From the NCBI GenBank assembly GCA_033439255.1, contig CM065886.1, positions 1,860,001 through 1,924,000 of the forward strand: a stretch of DNA of 64,000 nt, given 5' to 3'. This DNA is from Hericium rajendrae (taxonomy: Eukaryota; Basidiomycota; Agaricomycetes; Russulales; Hericiaceae). This document shows positions 35,669 to 45,734 of this stretch, piece by piece. Under the pieces are notes generated by a model that made no database searches, was not told the origin of the DNA, and saw only the letters and a program-made list of their open reading frames with translations. Position 1 is the first letter of the stretch, and each line of letters starts with the position of its first letter. The translations under genes and the position numbers were made by a program.

Positions 35669-35680
35669 GGGCCCATAACC
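35669..35680 (-). other. Copia primer-binding site, initiator-tRNA anticodon arm type
   Basis: GGTTATGGGCCC (minus strand) abuts the LTR end directly. It is complementary to the anticodon stem-loop of initiator methionine tRNA (anticodon CAU), as in Copia and Ty5 elements that prime from half-tRNAs. Confidence 0.75.
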
Positions 35681-36286
35681 TGTCAAAGTGCGAATCTGAG
35701 CGATAGGAAGCGACTCAGGAGCGCAGGAAGCGAAAGGGAGACACAGGGATCGATTAGAGACTGCAGTCCAATGTGAGCAACTAGATACATGAGAAGGAAA
35801 TCCTATAACACACCTGCAGTCCAATGTGAGCAACTAAGGAGCTCACAGTCGATGGGACCGCAGGTGTACGACGCTCTACGGAAGTTGCCGGGCAGTGGCT
35901 TCAAAACTGTACAGTAGACACAACCAACAAGGGCAAGGCCCGAAAGAGCGAAAGTGAAGTAAGCAGAGCAATAGACAAGGCAATGTGAACGAGAGAAATA
36001 GAACTGTAGCAACAAGCAGTTGGCTAAGTGGTAAAGTGTGCTAGACTGACCTGTAAGGGTCCCGGGTTCGAATCCTGACTAGTGCATTAAAGCATAAGAT
36101 CATAGGTTCAACTCCCGAGTAGTGCGCACTCAGCAAGTGTCTCTAAGATCGAATCTCAGAGACTACAAGCTAGTCACAAGTCCTAGGCTCGACTCCAGGT
36201 GTCCGCATGCTTGCAGAAGGACCTAGGATCGAACCTTGACTGTGCTGTGATTTTGCACTAGGATGCTGAGTCAAAAGACTTCAACA
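35681..36286 (-). repeat. Copia LTR, element 5' copy
   Basis: 606 bp, looks identical to 29167-29772. Its tRNA-like module (A box 36021-36031, B box 36065-36075) points out of the element, into the sense direction of the interrupted gene. Confidence 0.92.
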
Positions 36287-37218
36287 AGAGGCTGTCTGGG
36301 AGATGCAGGGTGTCTTGCTTGACTATGATTTACCTCCTGTCTTGCATCGTAACCGGTACGTGTCAACTTTATCTCTCTTTTGTCTGTAATAACTTGAATG
36401 ATATCATTTTAGCCTACCTGGAAAGCCTATCTGGGCCAAGCAGAGCGTGCATTTGCTAGGCTTCAGCTCACCAATCTTTGAGCAGGCTATAACGGGCATC
36501 GCTGCCATCCACCATCTCATCGATAGTGTCTATTCGGTAAACAGTCTCAGACCCTGGGTCCCTGATCAGACGGAAGATCATCCGTCTTTCGCCTTTTCCA
36601 ATCGCTATGTCACTCCCCTCTCTCAATCTCAGGGTCATAGTCCTGTTCCATTTGGAGACGTCATAGATCCCCAAGGTATCTTGCTGCAAGCTATGTCTAA
36701 TGTAGGTGCTCATCTCGAAGACAACAAAGTGGAGTATTACGAGAGACAATCTGATACCTTGTACGATCTCTTGTTTTCATCAGTTCAATGTTGCTCTAAT
36801 CTGATGAATAACTATGACTACACTGCTATTGATCCAGCAGTCATACATTCAGGTCAAATAGTTCAGCTGCAGGTATCCTTTGCTACTGTACTGCTTTGGG
36901 CAAAGAAAGGCATATATCAAATGGTGTGCAAGCTCCGATCTATTGCTATTTTGGATCGTCAGCTTCAAGAGGCAACTTTTTTCTTTCGATCTTTATTCAT
37001 CAACCTGGCTCACACGTCATTATTAGGCTTACGACATGCAAGTATATACCACACAGTTTACTAAAACTGTTTCCCCTTCCAAGACTATAAAGAGATGCAT
37101 TGACTATTCAGTGAAGAAGGAGGCAAAGAAGGTGAAGAGCAGCAGCGTCCAAGGGGTTGATCGTGTAGAAGGATTAGAAGACACTTTTATGCAAGATACA
37201 GCATCTTCTGCTACTTAA

Positions 37219-37707
37219 CTTAGTCTTTGCTTTATATAATGCCTCTGAGTTTTGAACGCATATCCTGTTGATGTTGTAGGTTGGATGCTTTAATGGGAGA
37301 GACCATGGATTGTCATCCACAAGTCACGTGACTTCACCATGGTACGGCCGTACCATGATGAGGCATCACATGACTTGTGGCTGTGTTCAATTTTCACACC
37401 GGCCATCAACTCAAGTATACTTTGTCTCTCTTTTCTTCTACCTTCTCTCATCAATTATGGCCTTCCTATATCTCCAGTTTGATTTCACTGATCATGGCTC
37501 AATTTTCTCTAGAAATCTATACCAAGATCTGTGCAGATCCTGTACTGAACTCTGAACAGATGTGTCTGGTGAACTAGCAAGTCCTCAGAACAGTATCACA
37601 CTGATCTATTATTGTCCATATCCGAACGTCCAACCACCTTCTTAGCTTTTTAAAAGCAGTCAGTAATTACCATTTTTTATATCTACTGCTTTATCAATCT
37701 GATCTAC
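37219..37707. other. Intergenic stretch after the split gene
   Basis: Apart from the palindrome at 37317-37380, no gene is supported. Short open frames at 37310-37577 lack domain features. Confidence 0.4.
37317..37380. promoter_or_regulatory. 64-bp near-palindrome with CACGTG and CGGCCG core
   Basis: Outer arms CCACAAGTCACGTGA and its near-complement TCACATGACTTGTGG enclose the core CCATGGTACGGCCGTACCAT. CACGTG lies in the left arm and its CATG variant in the right. This is the longest symmetrical member of the series and looks like a complete unit with ends at CCACAAG/CTTGTGG. Confidence 0.75.
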
Positions 37708-38560
37708 TGTACCATTACAGTCTTAGGCTCGGGTCACAGGTCACAGAGCCTGCTGAGCCCCACCTATTCGACCTTTGGTTCCTGGCCTTTGCAGAGGACC
37801 CGAACGTCTTCTTGATATCGTCCTTGACAATTGCCTGATCTGTCACCCATTCTGAGCTGAGACAATTGTGGAGGTTCGAATGAATGATGCCAAATGTGCT
37901 AAAATTTTGCTCAACGGGTGCCGAGTTTGCAATGATACTCAGCACATATATGGTAAGATTTGCTAGACCGGAAGTGCCATTGAGTGGTGGCGTAACAGTA
38001 CCTGTTGAAGGAGAAGCATCAGGAAGGGGTAGCTTTATGCACCATATAGTGATTGGGTTCACATCCTCTCCTTAGACAGCCAAAGCGAGCTGTTAACCAG
38101 AAAATTCATGCATAATGCTCAAGAACATATCTTCTCCTTCATGTGCTTTGTGTACCGCTCAAGCCCCATAGACTTGTCTGACCACTCCCCAAGGTACTGT
38201 AAATAACTAAGAAAAGCCTCGATGAAGTCGTTATCAGGCTCCATCTGGAAGAACCATTGGAAAGCATCTGTTGCAAGCTTGATCAAAGTACTCTACCACT
38301 TGAAGGGGCTTTGACGAGCAAAGCATGTTGCATGTATAAAAGCATTGAGAACGAGAGTAAGAACAAATACGTCCCAGTCTTGTTTGGCCCAGCACTTCTT
38401 GAGACTCTTGTGAATACTAACACACAGACCTTCATCGTACATGTTCTGCTTTCATTACTGGTCACAAGTCACATCTATCTATGAGCCTATGACACGAAAT
38501 GAGCCTATGGAATTTTTGGTCACAGCTCGACCCCCTCGAGCCTAAAATCGTAATGGTACA
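37708..38560 (-). mobile_element. Deleted hAT transposon copy
   Basis: Inverted ends TGTACCATTACAGTCTTAGG and, at 38560, TGTACCATTACGATTTTAGG (minus strand) bound 853 bp. Next to the left end, the minus strand of 38062-37715 encodes the hAT dimerisation domain: IIANSAPVEQNFSTFGIIHS followed by NCLSSEWV. Decayed upstream transposase sequence reads NDFIEAFLSYLQYLGEWS. The catalytic N-terminal part is missing. I could not find a matching 8-bp duplication. Confidence 0.7.
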
Positions 38561-38798
38561 GTATATGCAGATTCGTCAGCACTTTCCAATCATAAAGCCC
38601 CTTACCAGCTTACAGAAATTTATCTTTATTATGAAGCAGGGTTTGGATATAGAGAGTTATCACTCAGTGACAAGAGAACCTTTAGTCTCTGGAAACTTCA
38701 TCAGGAGAGACGGATCAGAGAAAATATTTGGCCAGCTGAGAACTACAATTTATGCTCTATATATCTATAGGTACTTTGCTTCAGTATACCAGTTACCT
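38561..38798. other. Short intergenic stretch
   Basis: Nothing recognised between the hAT copy and the end of the dioxygenase gene. Confidence 0.4.
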
Positions 38799-38799
38799 G

Positions 38800-41700
38800 T
38801 TACACCTCCAACTCATCCCAATATGCATTTCTTGCCTCTCTTCCCCTTCTAGCCTCAGCATGCAGTCTGGCTGCTTTCACACTCTTTTCAGTTTTGGTTG
38901 CATGTGTCCCCCAGCTCTCTCCACCTCTGTTATCATCTCCTCCTCCATCTGGTGCCTTAGCTGCAGCTATACCCTTGTCAAAGTCACTTTGGAATGGCAT
39001 AACAGTGCCATGCATCTTGGTGGCATCCCAATACCTAAATAATTTATGTCAACATAGACTTGAATATAAAATGTAGATTTGCTTACCATACAGATCCAGT
39101 CAGGGTATGGAAATAAACTCCATACTCGGTATAAGCAAAGTCGAATCCATCTCCTTGCAAGTCCTTGGACTTCTTGATCTGGCTGCAAACAGACCAACCT
39201 TCATCTCTATCAGGATGTTGAGGGGCCACATAACTTCTGCAGTAGTATGTATTGACTCCAGTTGAACCTAGCCTATTGAGTTCAGCTTCCTCATTGTCAC
39301 CCATCAAGTCCTTTCTGGCAATGAGGCCTTCTGGTCCAAGATTTTGAATCAAAATCTCAACATCCTAAAATGTCAAGTATAATATCAGATTTAACAATCA
39401 CTGCTAATTTGTAAACTCATACCTCAGCATGGTCAAATAAAATATCAATATCTTCAACAGTTGTTGCCTTCATGCTATGATATTCAAGATAACCATCTCC
39501 TTTGGTACCTCCTACTGGTTGTCTAGATCCCTTGGCTATCATCTTGCCATATGCCCATTGCTGAAATTGCAACCCTCTGTTGAGTTTAGGATCACTGGAT
39601 GCAAAGACCTTCCTCAGATGTTGTCGAGCCTTTTCTAGGAGTGAAGATTCTATAGCAAAGAATTTCAAACCTCCAACCTATTTATATGTAAGTTAAATAA
39701 CAATGACTCATATATAAAAATTCTGCTTACCATCTTGTTTCCACTCTCCTGAGATATGTCTTCAACCATTAACTGCACAACATCTCTAGAGCATCTGTTC
39801 CAAACTTCCGGTCTATGCTGAATCTTCTTCAATCCCAATTCCTGAGGTGTATAGTACTTGATGTCTTCCTCTTTCATTGTCTGTAATGCATATTACTCTT
39901 GTTGTTAAATGAAAGAATAAAAATGACCATGCCTTAGGCACCATCCTCTCACCAGGAGGAGCACAAGTAATGACAGCATTCTTAAGATGCTCAACATCCA
40001 TTTTTTGGACAGGAAGCTTCCAGATACACTTGTCCTCTGGATTGGAGAGATGAGCACATTTATGACAATCAGAATTGTTAGGATCATCTTCAGTCATAAG
40101 TTGAGAAGACTGTCCAGGATCTTGATTGGTAGGTGGGGGTCTTTTGAAGGCATGCTGGTTTGCAACTTTAGCCAATTTTCTGAGCTTTAGAGTCCGATAG
40201 AATATACGCTGTAGCCTTTCATCCTTTATCACTTTGTTAAACTTTTTTTCTCCTTGTTGGATGAGATAATCGTATAAGTCTTTGAGTCGCCACTGGAAAG
40301 CCTACAATCATTTTATGAGAACTAAATAATTTACAATGTTAAAATGTACTCACATTTATTCCAGCAAGACGATGCAATCCATGTCCTAACCATTGTTCCC
40401 AAGCCAGCTTGAAGTTTTCAAGATTCACCAGAAAAAACACAGAGCTGGGTTGAGAATGATGAGGAATGAGCTGCGGATAATTATTGAATGCCATCAGCAG
40501 CCTTTTATACATCTCAGGGGGTTTTTCTCCAACATCACGATCTTTGATGTCCTACATTTTATCCTTTTATCAATTGTTCTTCATTTTAAAACATATCACA
40601 TACCTTGATTTGAGGCACTGCCTTTGAAATATCAAAAACATGTGGAGGTGTCCAACTCTGCTGGATGACTGCTATAAACTGAGTCCAGCGATGAAATCTA
40701 AATGATGAAGCCACATCTGTATTTTTAAGAAGGGGAAATGTAGTTGGATCTGTGATGTTCTTGAAGACTACGTGAAGATTTGACTTCTATATTCAGAAAA
40801 TAAGTATCATTATAAATACATATTTTATCAAAACAAATACCTTGACAGCTTTTCTCCATGCATTGTCATTGAATACAGAAGGAATCACAACTCGCATCTG
40901 TCTTAATGTCTCCACAGCATCAATTTGGAACTTGTCTACTATGATTGTATCAACAGTGTTCTAAAATAATTGACTTGTAAATAGTTTTCATAGAATGTTT
41001 AAAATTTTTTTACATACATCAGCCCTGAAGAATTTTATTAAACTTGTGGCCCATGTCTTGCAAGCTTGTTCTTTGTTGACATCTGACTGCCCCAAGAAAT
41101 GTTGAAGAAGTTGACGATTGTCAGGTTGAAGTGTGAACTTTTCAATGTTCAGGATCTCGGTGTCCTTGCGCTTGCATTTCTTCACAGCAGAGTCTGCCTT
41201 TGCCTTGATGGCTATTTTCACAATATTAGTTCAAACTCATTTAAACATACAAGGCATACCTGTAAGATGTTCTGCATATTCAGGTTCTAAATAACTCTCT
41301 TCATATGCTTGCTGATCCTCAGAAGATTGGAAGGATGCTCCATCCAATTCAGATGTAGTAAGGCTGATTTTCTGTAGTATGGGTGCCTATACAATGACTC
41401 AGATTTATGTGCTTCAGCTTGGATGAACACAACTCACCCTAGTAGTTTGGAAGAAATCTTGCCACTGCTGCAAGTAGGCCAGATTGGTCTCTCGACCTTG
41501 GTGCTTTACAATCCACATGCTACTCAGACACATTGACACTGCATCAGCCTGATTGCTGATAGAGCAGCCAATTGTCCAAGTTAGATACTGTAGAGCTCGA
41601 GTGATCTAAATTCTCAGATTATTGATCAACACACAAAATTACAATAATTGTTACTTACCCAGATGGAATCATCCACAAGGAGAGCAATCACAGACTCTGT

Positions 41701-41847
41701 CAGTCTTTCACTCATGTCTCCTCCTGGTGATATAGGCAATGAAGGGTCAGAGAGAACAACCCCTAACCCTGGATCTTGCAGCCACTCATGTATATATGGA
41801 TGTTCCCGGACGTTCCACAGCTCGTGTAGAAATGGTTCTAAGTCCAT
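38800..41847 (-). CDS. TET/JBP-like 2-oxoglutarate dioxygenase, about 12 exons
   Basis: Starts MDLEPFLHELWNVREHPY (ATG at 41847-41845; an in-frame ATG also lies at 41907) and ends DELEV at 38800. Introns are short GT-AG, and the exons remain open throughout. The catalytic core is at the C-terminus: YVAPQHPDRDEGWSVCSQIK with an H-x-D iron pair (about 39223-39193), DGFDFAYTEYGVYF, VWYWDATKMHGTVMP with the distal histidine (about 39010), and a basic helical tail. This matches the fungal TET/JBP family, which oxidises 5-methylcytosine or thymine in DNA. Just upstream are CIWKLP and a DCHKC pair that may bind metal. In Agaricomycetes this family is greatly expanded and often travels with transposons (KDZ type). 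It looks intact. Family assignment rests on the core pattern; substrate is inference. Confidence 0.62.
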
Positions 41848-41907
41848 GGTAGTTGTAAAGTAAGATGTAAATGAAAAGGACAAGTTCCAGAGGTGAAGAG
41901 ATGACAC

Positions 41908-42200
41908 AAGCTGCGATCATTCAGAGTCGTCTTGTGAGAAAGGCGCTACTTCACGGTCACATGACCGACATGTCAGTTTGGTTGAAAAGCCAGCGGTAAA
42001 CTCTCGCTTCCTCATGAGCTTTACATCCTGCATGCACAGCACAATGTCATGCTGCCTGAAAGGCTCGACGGGTATCGCCAAGTCATCCGCTGAGAGGTTG
42101 ACGGTTTGGAACCAGAAGGTACCCGACCCGGCGACTCACCTTGGTCGTCTCGTACGTACTTTTCTTTTCTTTTTTAATTCAATTTTCGAGCCATGAGGCA
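41908..42200. promoter_or_regulatory. Upstream region of the dioxygenase gene
   Basis: No coding sequence. GGTCACATGACC, a perfect 12-bp palindrome with an E-box-like CACATG centre, lies at about 41956-41967, roughly 110 bp upstream of the start. Confidence 0.4.
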
Positions 42201-42201
42201 A

Positions 42202-42424
42202 CATCAGTAAACTTGACCATTTTTTTGAATGGCTGAAAGTGGTCTAAATGGGTCTGAATGGGTCTGAACTTCATCTGAAATCTAAAAAATAATCTGAATG
42301 GTCTGATTTTAAATCTGAATCAATCTGAATTCTAACAAATCAGACCATATTCAGACAGTCAGACTCATTCAGATCCATTTAGACCACTTTCAGCCATTCA
42401 GAAAAATGGTCAAGTTTACTGATG
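42202..42424. mobile_element. CATCAG-ended element, 223 bp, TSD AA
   Basis: Ends CATCAGTAAACTTGACCATT and its inverse. AA is duplicated at 42200-42201 and 42425-42426. The arms extend about 90 bp. This is the only complete copy of the CATCAGTAAAC subfamily in the window. Confidence 0.87.
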
Positions 42425-42426
42425 AA

Positions 42427-42862
42427 AGTGGTCATGCTTTGATCGACTTCAAGCGGTCATGGCTTGTTCTCTAACGCTTGACATCTGCCTTACGACGTAC
42501 CTGTGAGTTGACCAGTCCTGATTACTAGGACTAAATGTGCGTATCTCTTGCTTGTTCATTTCAGCTTAGTTGACATCATATAGGTGCTGACAACCCAACT
42601 CCCCATCGGCATCTCTCCCAACGTATCTGCACTAAATGCTTGTGCTGAGCTCTGAGGCTATTGAAGTCCAAGAGGCAGCCATTGAAGGATACAGATTGGA
42701 GGGCACTGAGTCTGTTTTTGTGAGTCATTGCATATATCTGCTGCATCGTTATCATTGATTTTGGGCAGGACATTTCTGTCCACCTTTCTTGATAACAAGT
42801 TTGTACCCACCGTACACCATCCGCACGGCCGACGACACTCACCACGCCATGTCCGCGATCTA
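42427..42862. other. Unassigned intergenic stretch
   Basis: No gene, RNA or repeat recognised between two related short elements. Confidence 0.35.
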
Positions 42863-42998
42863 CATCAGTAAACTTGACCATTTTTCTGAATGGCTGAAAG
42901 TGGTCTAAATGGATCTGAATGAGTCTGACTGTCTGAATATGGTCTGATTTGTTAGAATTCAGATTGATTCAGATTCAAAATCAGACCATTCAGATTCA
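42863..42998. mobile_element. Half of a CATCAGTAAAC-type element
   Basis: Matches the right-hand half of 42202-42424 in inverse orientation, preceded by TA. The match stops near 42998 without a second terminus. Confidence 0.75.
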
Positions 42999-43063
42999 TG
43001 GTACGTGTCTTAGGTTTCTTCTTTGCATTCGCTTATTTCTTATCTGTCCAATCCACGTTCAGT

Positions 43064-43300
43064 ATGTCAGATTCTCTCTTCGCTTCACCAACACCTAACA
43101 ACCCATCTCTTTCTTTTTCTGAGACAAATGTCAAGTTAGATGCAACTGCGCTGCATTTCAAAAATGTCAGGACCAACCTTGAGGCTTGAGTGGTCTAGAG
43201 CTATAGGTCAGTTCCATTCGGTCACATTCCTTGACTACCAGGTGTTCATATCCGTCTGCCCCAAAGATCTGTTCACCGATGAGGGTCAGTAGCTCGTAAA
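43064..43300 (+). pseudogene. Gene 5' fragment, unidentified
   Basis: MSDSLFASPTPNNPSLSFSE opens at about 43064 and stops at 43187. A second frame nearby reads FHSVTFLDYQVFISVCPKDL. It looks like a decayed protein-coding exon of unknown family. Confidence 0.3.
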
Positions 43301-43555
43301 TTCAGCATGTGGTTGTTACTGATTGGTCAGAATATTTGCAATTCTGTCTTGCAGCCAAGGTGATCATGGCAAAATTCCCTCGTCCTTTGTCGAGTGCAGA
43401 GGTCAATTCTTCAAGTCTATCTTTGGCCGGCCCTAAATCGCAAGCATGCAGACCATATAATCTTGAGCAACAGCATCGACTGCCCTTCAGCATCTTGCTG
43501 CCCCCTTGTCCCCTCATTCATCTACTGCATTGTTCTGTCTTGCTATTAGCTGTCA

Positions 43556-43863
43556 TGTCTGGTCGCTCTCTTCGTTCTAAGACCAAAAAGGTCTCTGCTT
43601 CTACTGTTCCCAAGGCTCTAAGCCGCACCGACACCATGCCAGTGACACCAGTCAATCGAGACAAGGAGCGCATTCAACCATCTGCTCCAAAGGGCCTGGC
43701 TCGTAACTCTTCCAGCGCAAGCATGCTAGGATCTCGGTAAGTTGAGAGATTTTCGTACGTGCTAAGTGCCAGTCTAAAACATGTGTTTTTCTTCAGAAAG
43801 TGGACCCTTGCAGGGGACGAGTCTGATGATAAGTCAGATGTACCCTTCACGAAGCGGCTACAT
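43556..43863 (+). pseudogene. N-terminal gene fragment, basic Ser/Thr-rich
   Basis: Starts MSGRSLRSKTKKVSASTVPK. Exon 1 ends at a GTAAGT donor at 43738, and after TTCAG at 43797 exon 2 reads KWTLAGDESDDKSDVPFTKR. It is then cut by a CATCAG element terminus at 43864. The sequence is low-complexity and charged, of unknown family. Confidence 0.4.
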
Positions 43864-44640
43864 CAGCAAACCTTTCCATTTACTTATTGACCTTGTTTGC
43901 CTTTTTTTTGTCTGATTTTTATGGTTTCAGACTCTAATCTGAAAAAAGACCAACCAGACAAGTCAGAAATTTGTCTGACTCCAGAGGTTGTTTTTTTTAA
44001 GACAAACCAGTTGAGATGTGAAAAACCAGATGAGAATCAGAACAAAAAATCAGACCAGATAAGTCAGACCAAACAAACCAGACAAGTCAGATCAGACCAG
44101 ACTAATCAGACCAGACTGACCAGATAAGTCAGATCAGACCAGACTAACCAGACCAGACTAACCAGATAAGCCAGATCAGACCAGACAAATCAGATCAGAC
44201 AAACCAGATAAGTCAGATTAGACCAGATAAACAAGATCAGATATAAAGCTAGACTAGATATAAAGTCAGATCAGACAAGTCAGATAAGATATCAAGTCAG
44301 ACCAGATAAGTCAGATCAGACATTAAGCTAGATCAGACATCAAGCTAGACCAGACTTAATTTTAAGATCAAACTCAGATCTCAGATCAGACTCATAAATC
44401 AGAATGATGATAGCAGCTTTAAATTCTGCAAATCAGGGTATAAAATCAACCAGACCCCATACATAAGACCCAAAAGGTATGCATAGCAAGAAAAAGCATA
44501 AAAAATCACAAAAAGGTAGGATAGAAGAAAAATTAAAGAGATCTAGAAAAGTAACAAAGAGGTCAGAGAGAAGCCAAATTAAACAGATTTAGCAAAGTAA
44601 CAAAAAGAAACAATGAGGAGAATAGAAATTAAAAAGAATA
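43864..44640. repeat. CAGA-rich region headed by a CATCAG terminus
   Basis: Begins CATCAGCAAACC after TA, then about 500 bp of CAGATAAGTCAGATCAGACC-type words to about 44400. From there to 44640 the sequence is A-rich (AAAAAGGTA). No right terminus. Possibly a large or one-ended member of the CATCAG group. Confidence 0.6.
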
Positions 44641-44641
44641 T

Positions 44642-44760
44642 AACTTGGTGGAAGAGGGCCGATGCTTTGCACGGCAATACGATTCCTTTTTTATTGTTAG
44701 CTAGTATATTTTATGAAGGTGCATAAATAAGTAAACTTGCTTCTTGTTCTTTTGCATAAT
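44642..44760 (+). repeat. ACTTGG/AAGAGGGCC repeat-head module
   Basis: ACTTGGTGGAAGAGGGCC followed by CACGGCAATACGATTCC and a TATATT patch. Matches 15707-15760 and, inversely, the outer ends of the Copia LTRs at 1866 and 23998. A further decayed version starts near 45545. Confidence 0.65.
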
Positions 44761-44828
44761 GCAAATTGCCAAAATCTGATAGCATAGTACCTTCAAACTC
44801 ACATTGTCTACCAGTGGTTGCTCCATTG

Positions 44829-45020
44829 TAGGATTCAACATGATTCAGAGTCACCTATGTGTCAACACAGATAAACCTGTGAAATTTACTCACAGGTTTC
44901 TGACCTGCAGATCCAGATCACCTGGTGGCCAAAAACCTGTTCAAATTTAGGTCAAGACTTTGCTAAACTTCATCGACCCACAGGTAACCCATGGTGATCT
45001 GTAACTTGAACTTCAATTGC
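44829..45020 (+). mobile_element. Decayed left end of a hAT element
   Basis: Aligns along its length with the left end of the hAT insertion at 46422, from the TAGG terminus through CAGAGTCACC to the region near 46600. Most differences are loss of CG (for example CCGGATCACCCGGTGG against CCAGATCACCTGGTGG). A right end was not found. Confidence 0.65.
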
Positions 45021-45059
45021 CAAAGTGTTATGATTATTCAGGATATGAGCTCTAATTTA

Positions 45060-45540
45060 TGGTAGTAACTACATATAATTGTAGAGCTAATACTGCTGTA
45101 CTACACCCTCTGCTGCTACCCATCGCACTCTGTAAGTGACATGATTCAATAGCACAGGTTGCCACAGAGCTTGCAGGGGCCATGTATGAGCAGGCACACA
45201 TGCAGTAAGGGGTTGTGTGCAGATAAACACAAGGGCACGTGGTAGCACATGCACCATCTGTGCCATACATGGACATGCAGTCCAAGAATTGCAGGGATGG
45301 CAGGTGCATGTGTGTGCATGCACTGCTGTGACATATGCTATTCTAAGCATGCAAAAGGCAATTGCACACTGTCACAAAATGGGGTACCACTCACCAGAGA
45401 CAGCTGAGGGGATGACATGCTTGTTGAGGAAGTCAAGAATGTCCTCACAGATCTTAACGAGCTTAAGCTCACTCCTGATCCTCTTCCAGTCACTCTTGAT
45501 CATGAAGATCTAAACATCTTCAGTTATACAATATGTACTT
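45060..45540. other. TGCA-rich stretch, no gene
   Basis: 45090-45400 has GCATGC/TGCATG-type words like the interior of the hAT element at 46.4 kb and may be the decayed interior of the copy that begins at 44829. Confidence 0.35.
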
Positions 45541-45544
45541 GATG

Positions 45545-45725
45545 TACTTGAGAGAAGAGAAACAATGCTTTGCATAGCAAGATAATTTTTTTGTTCCACT
45601 ATTAGTTATATTTAATAACAGTATATAAATGAGTAAAGTCTTACTAGTCAGATTGATTATAAATCTCTATGCAATTTATAGCAAATAGTCTATAATAACA
45701 CTAGGTACAAATTGTTATCACTTAA
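45545..45725 (+). repeat. Decayed repeat-head module
   Basis: ACTTGAGAGAAGAGA and CAGATTGATTATAAATCTCT match 15707-15840. It leads into the ~150-bp tandem array, as at 15.7-19.2 kb. Confidence 0.6.
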
Positions 45726-45734
45726 TTAAAGTAT

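Larger units (their letters stand above)
29167..36286 (-). mobile_element. Copia LTR retrotransposon, three LTRs, young
   Basis: Element strand is minus. From the right: LTR 35681-36286; primer-binding site 35669-35680; gag about 35375-34600 with a zinc knuckle (CTYCKRGGHSEEQC); protease (WNADTGATSHM) and integrase about 34500-33200; a Pro/Ser-rich linker; reverse transcriptase and RNase H 32430-30984, including FVDDGT and the ADMPADALTKAL end; LTR 30234-30851; then a second copy of the 3' internal end (29773-30233); and LTR 29167-29772. The two outermost LTRs are 606 bp and look identical by eye, so the insertion is recent. The middle LTR is 618 bp and clearly diverged. The coding region is broken about three or four times. 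The simplest history is an insertion of a relative into the element followed by recombination between the two interiors. Confidence 0.92.
29162..36291. repeat. 5-bp target duplication AGAGG of the Copia insertion
   Basis: AGAGG at 29162-29166 and 36287-36291 abuts the outermost LTR ends TGTCAAAG and TTCAACA exactly. Five bases is the usual Copia duplication. Confidence 0.92.
28843..37218 (+). pseudogene. Orphan agaricomycete gene split by a Copia element
   Basis: Starts MSHSLIQFLDKSDC in exon 1 (28843-28885). Exon 2 (28935-29011) and exon 3 (from 29067) follow in phase and read KFLRANYVSHKAPDGTAKVV and DPEAELEE. At 29166 exon 3 stops at a 5-bp duplication, and the gene resumes after 36291 with VWEMQGVLLDYDLPPVLHR. 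Later exons give WAKQSVHLLGFSSPIFEQAI, a region with FAFSNRYVTPL, the segment HSGQIVQLQVSF followed by CKLRSIAILD, and a Lys/Ser-rich tail ending at 37216. I do not recognise the family by name. The G-x-x-V-x-x-x-V-x-F and LRSIAIL strand pattern recurs in other genes of this window and may be a small beta-barrel. With a 7.1-kb insertion in a coding exon this allele should be inactive. Confidence 0.65.

Noticed and set aside
42576-42881. A 101-residue minus-strand frame
   Set aside because: It overlaps a short inverted-repeat element terminus and shows no domain or codon pattern of a real gene.
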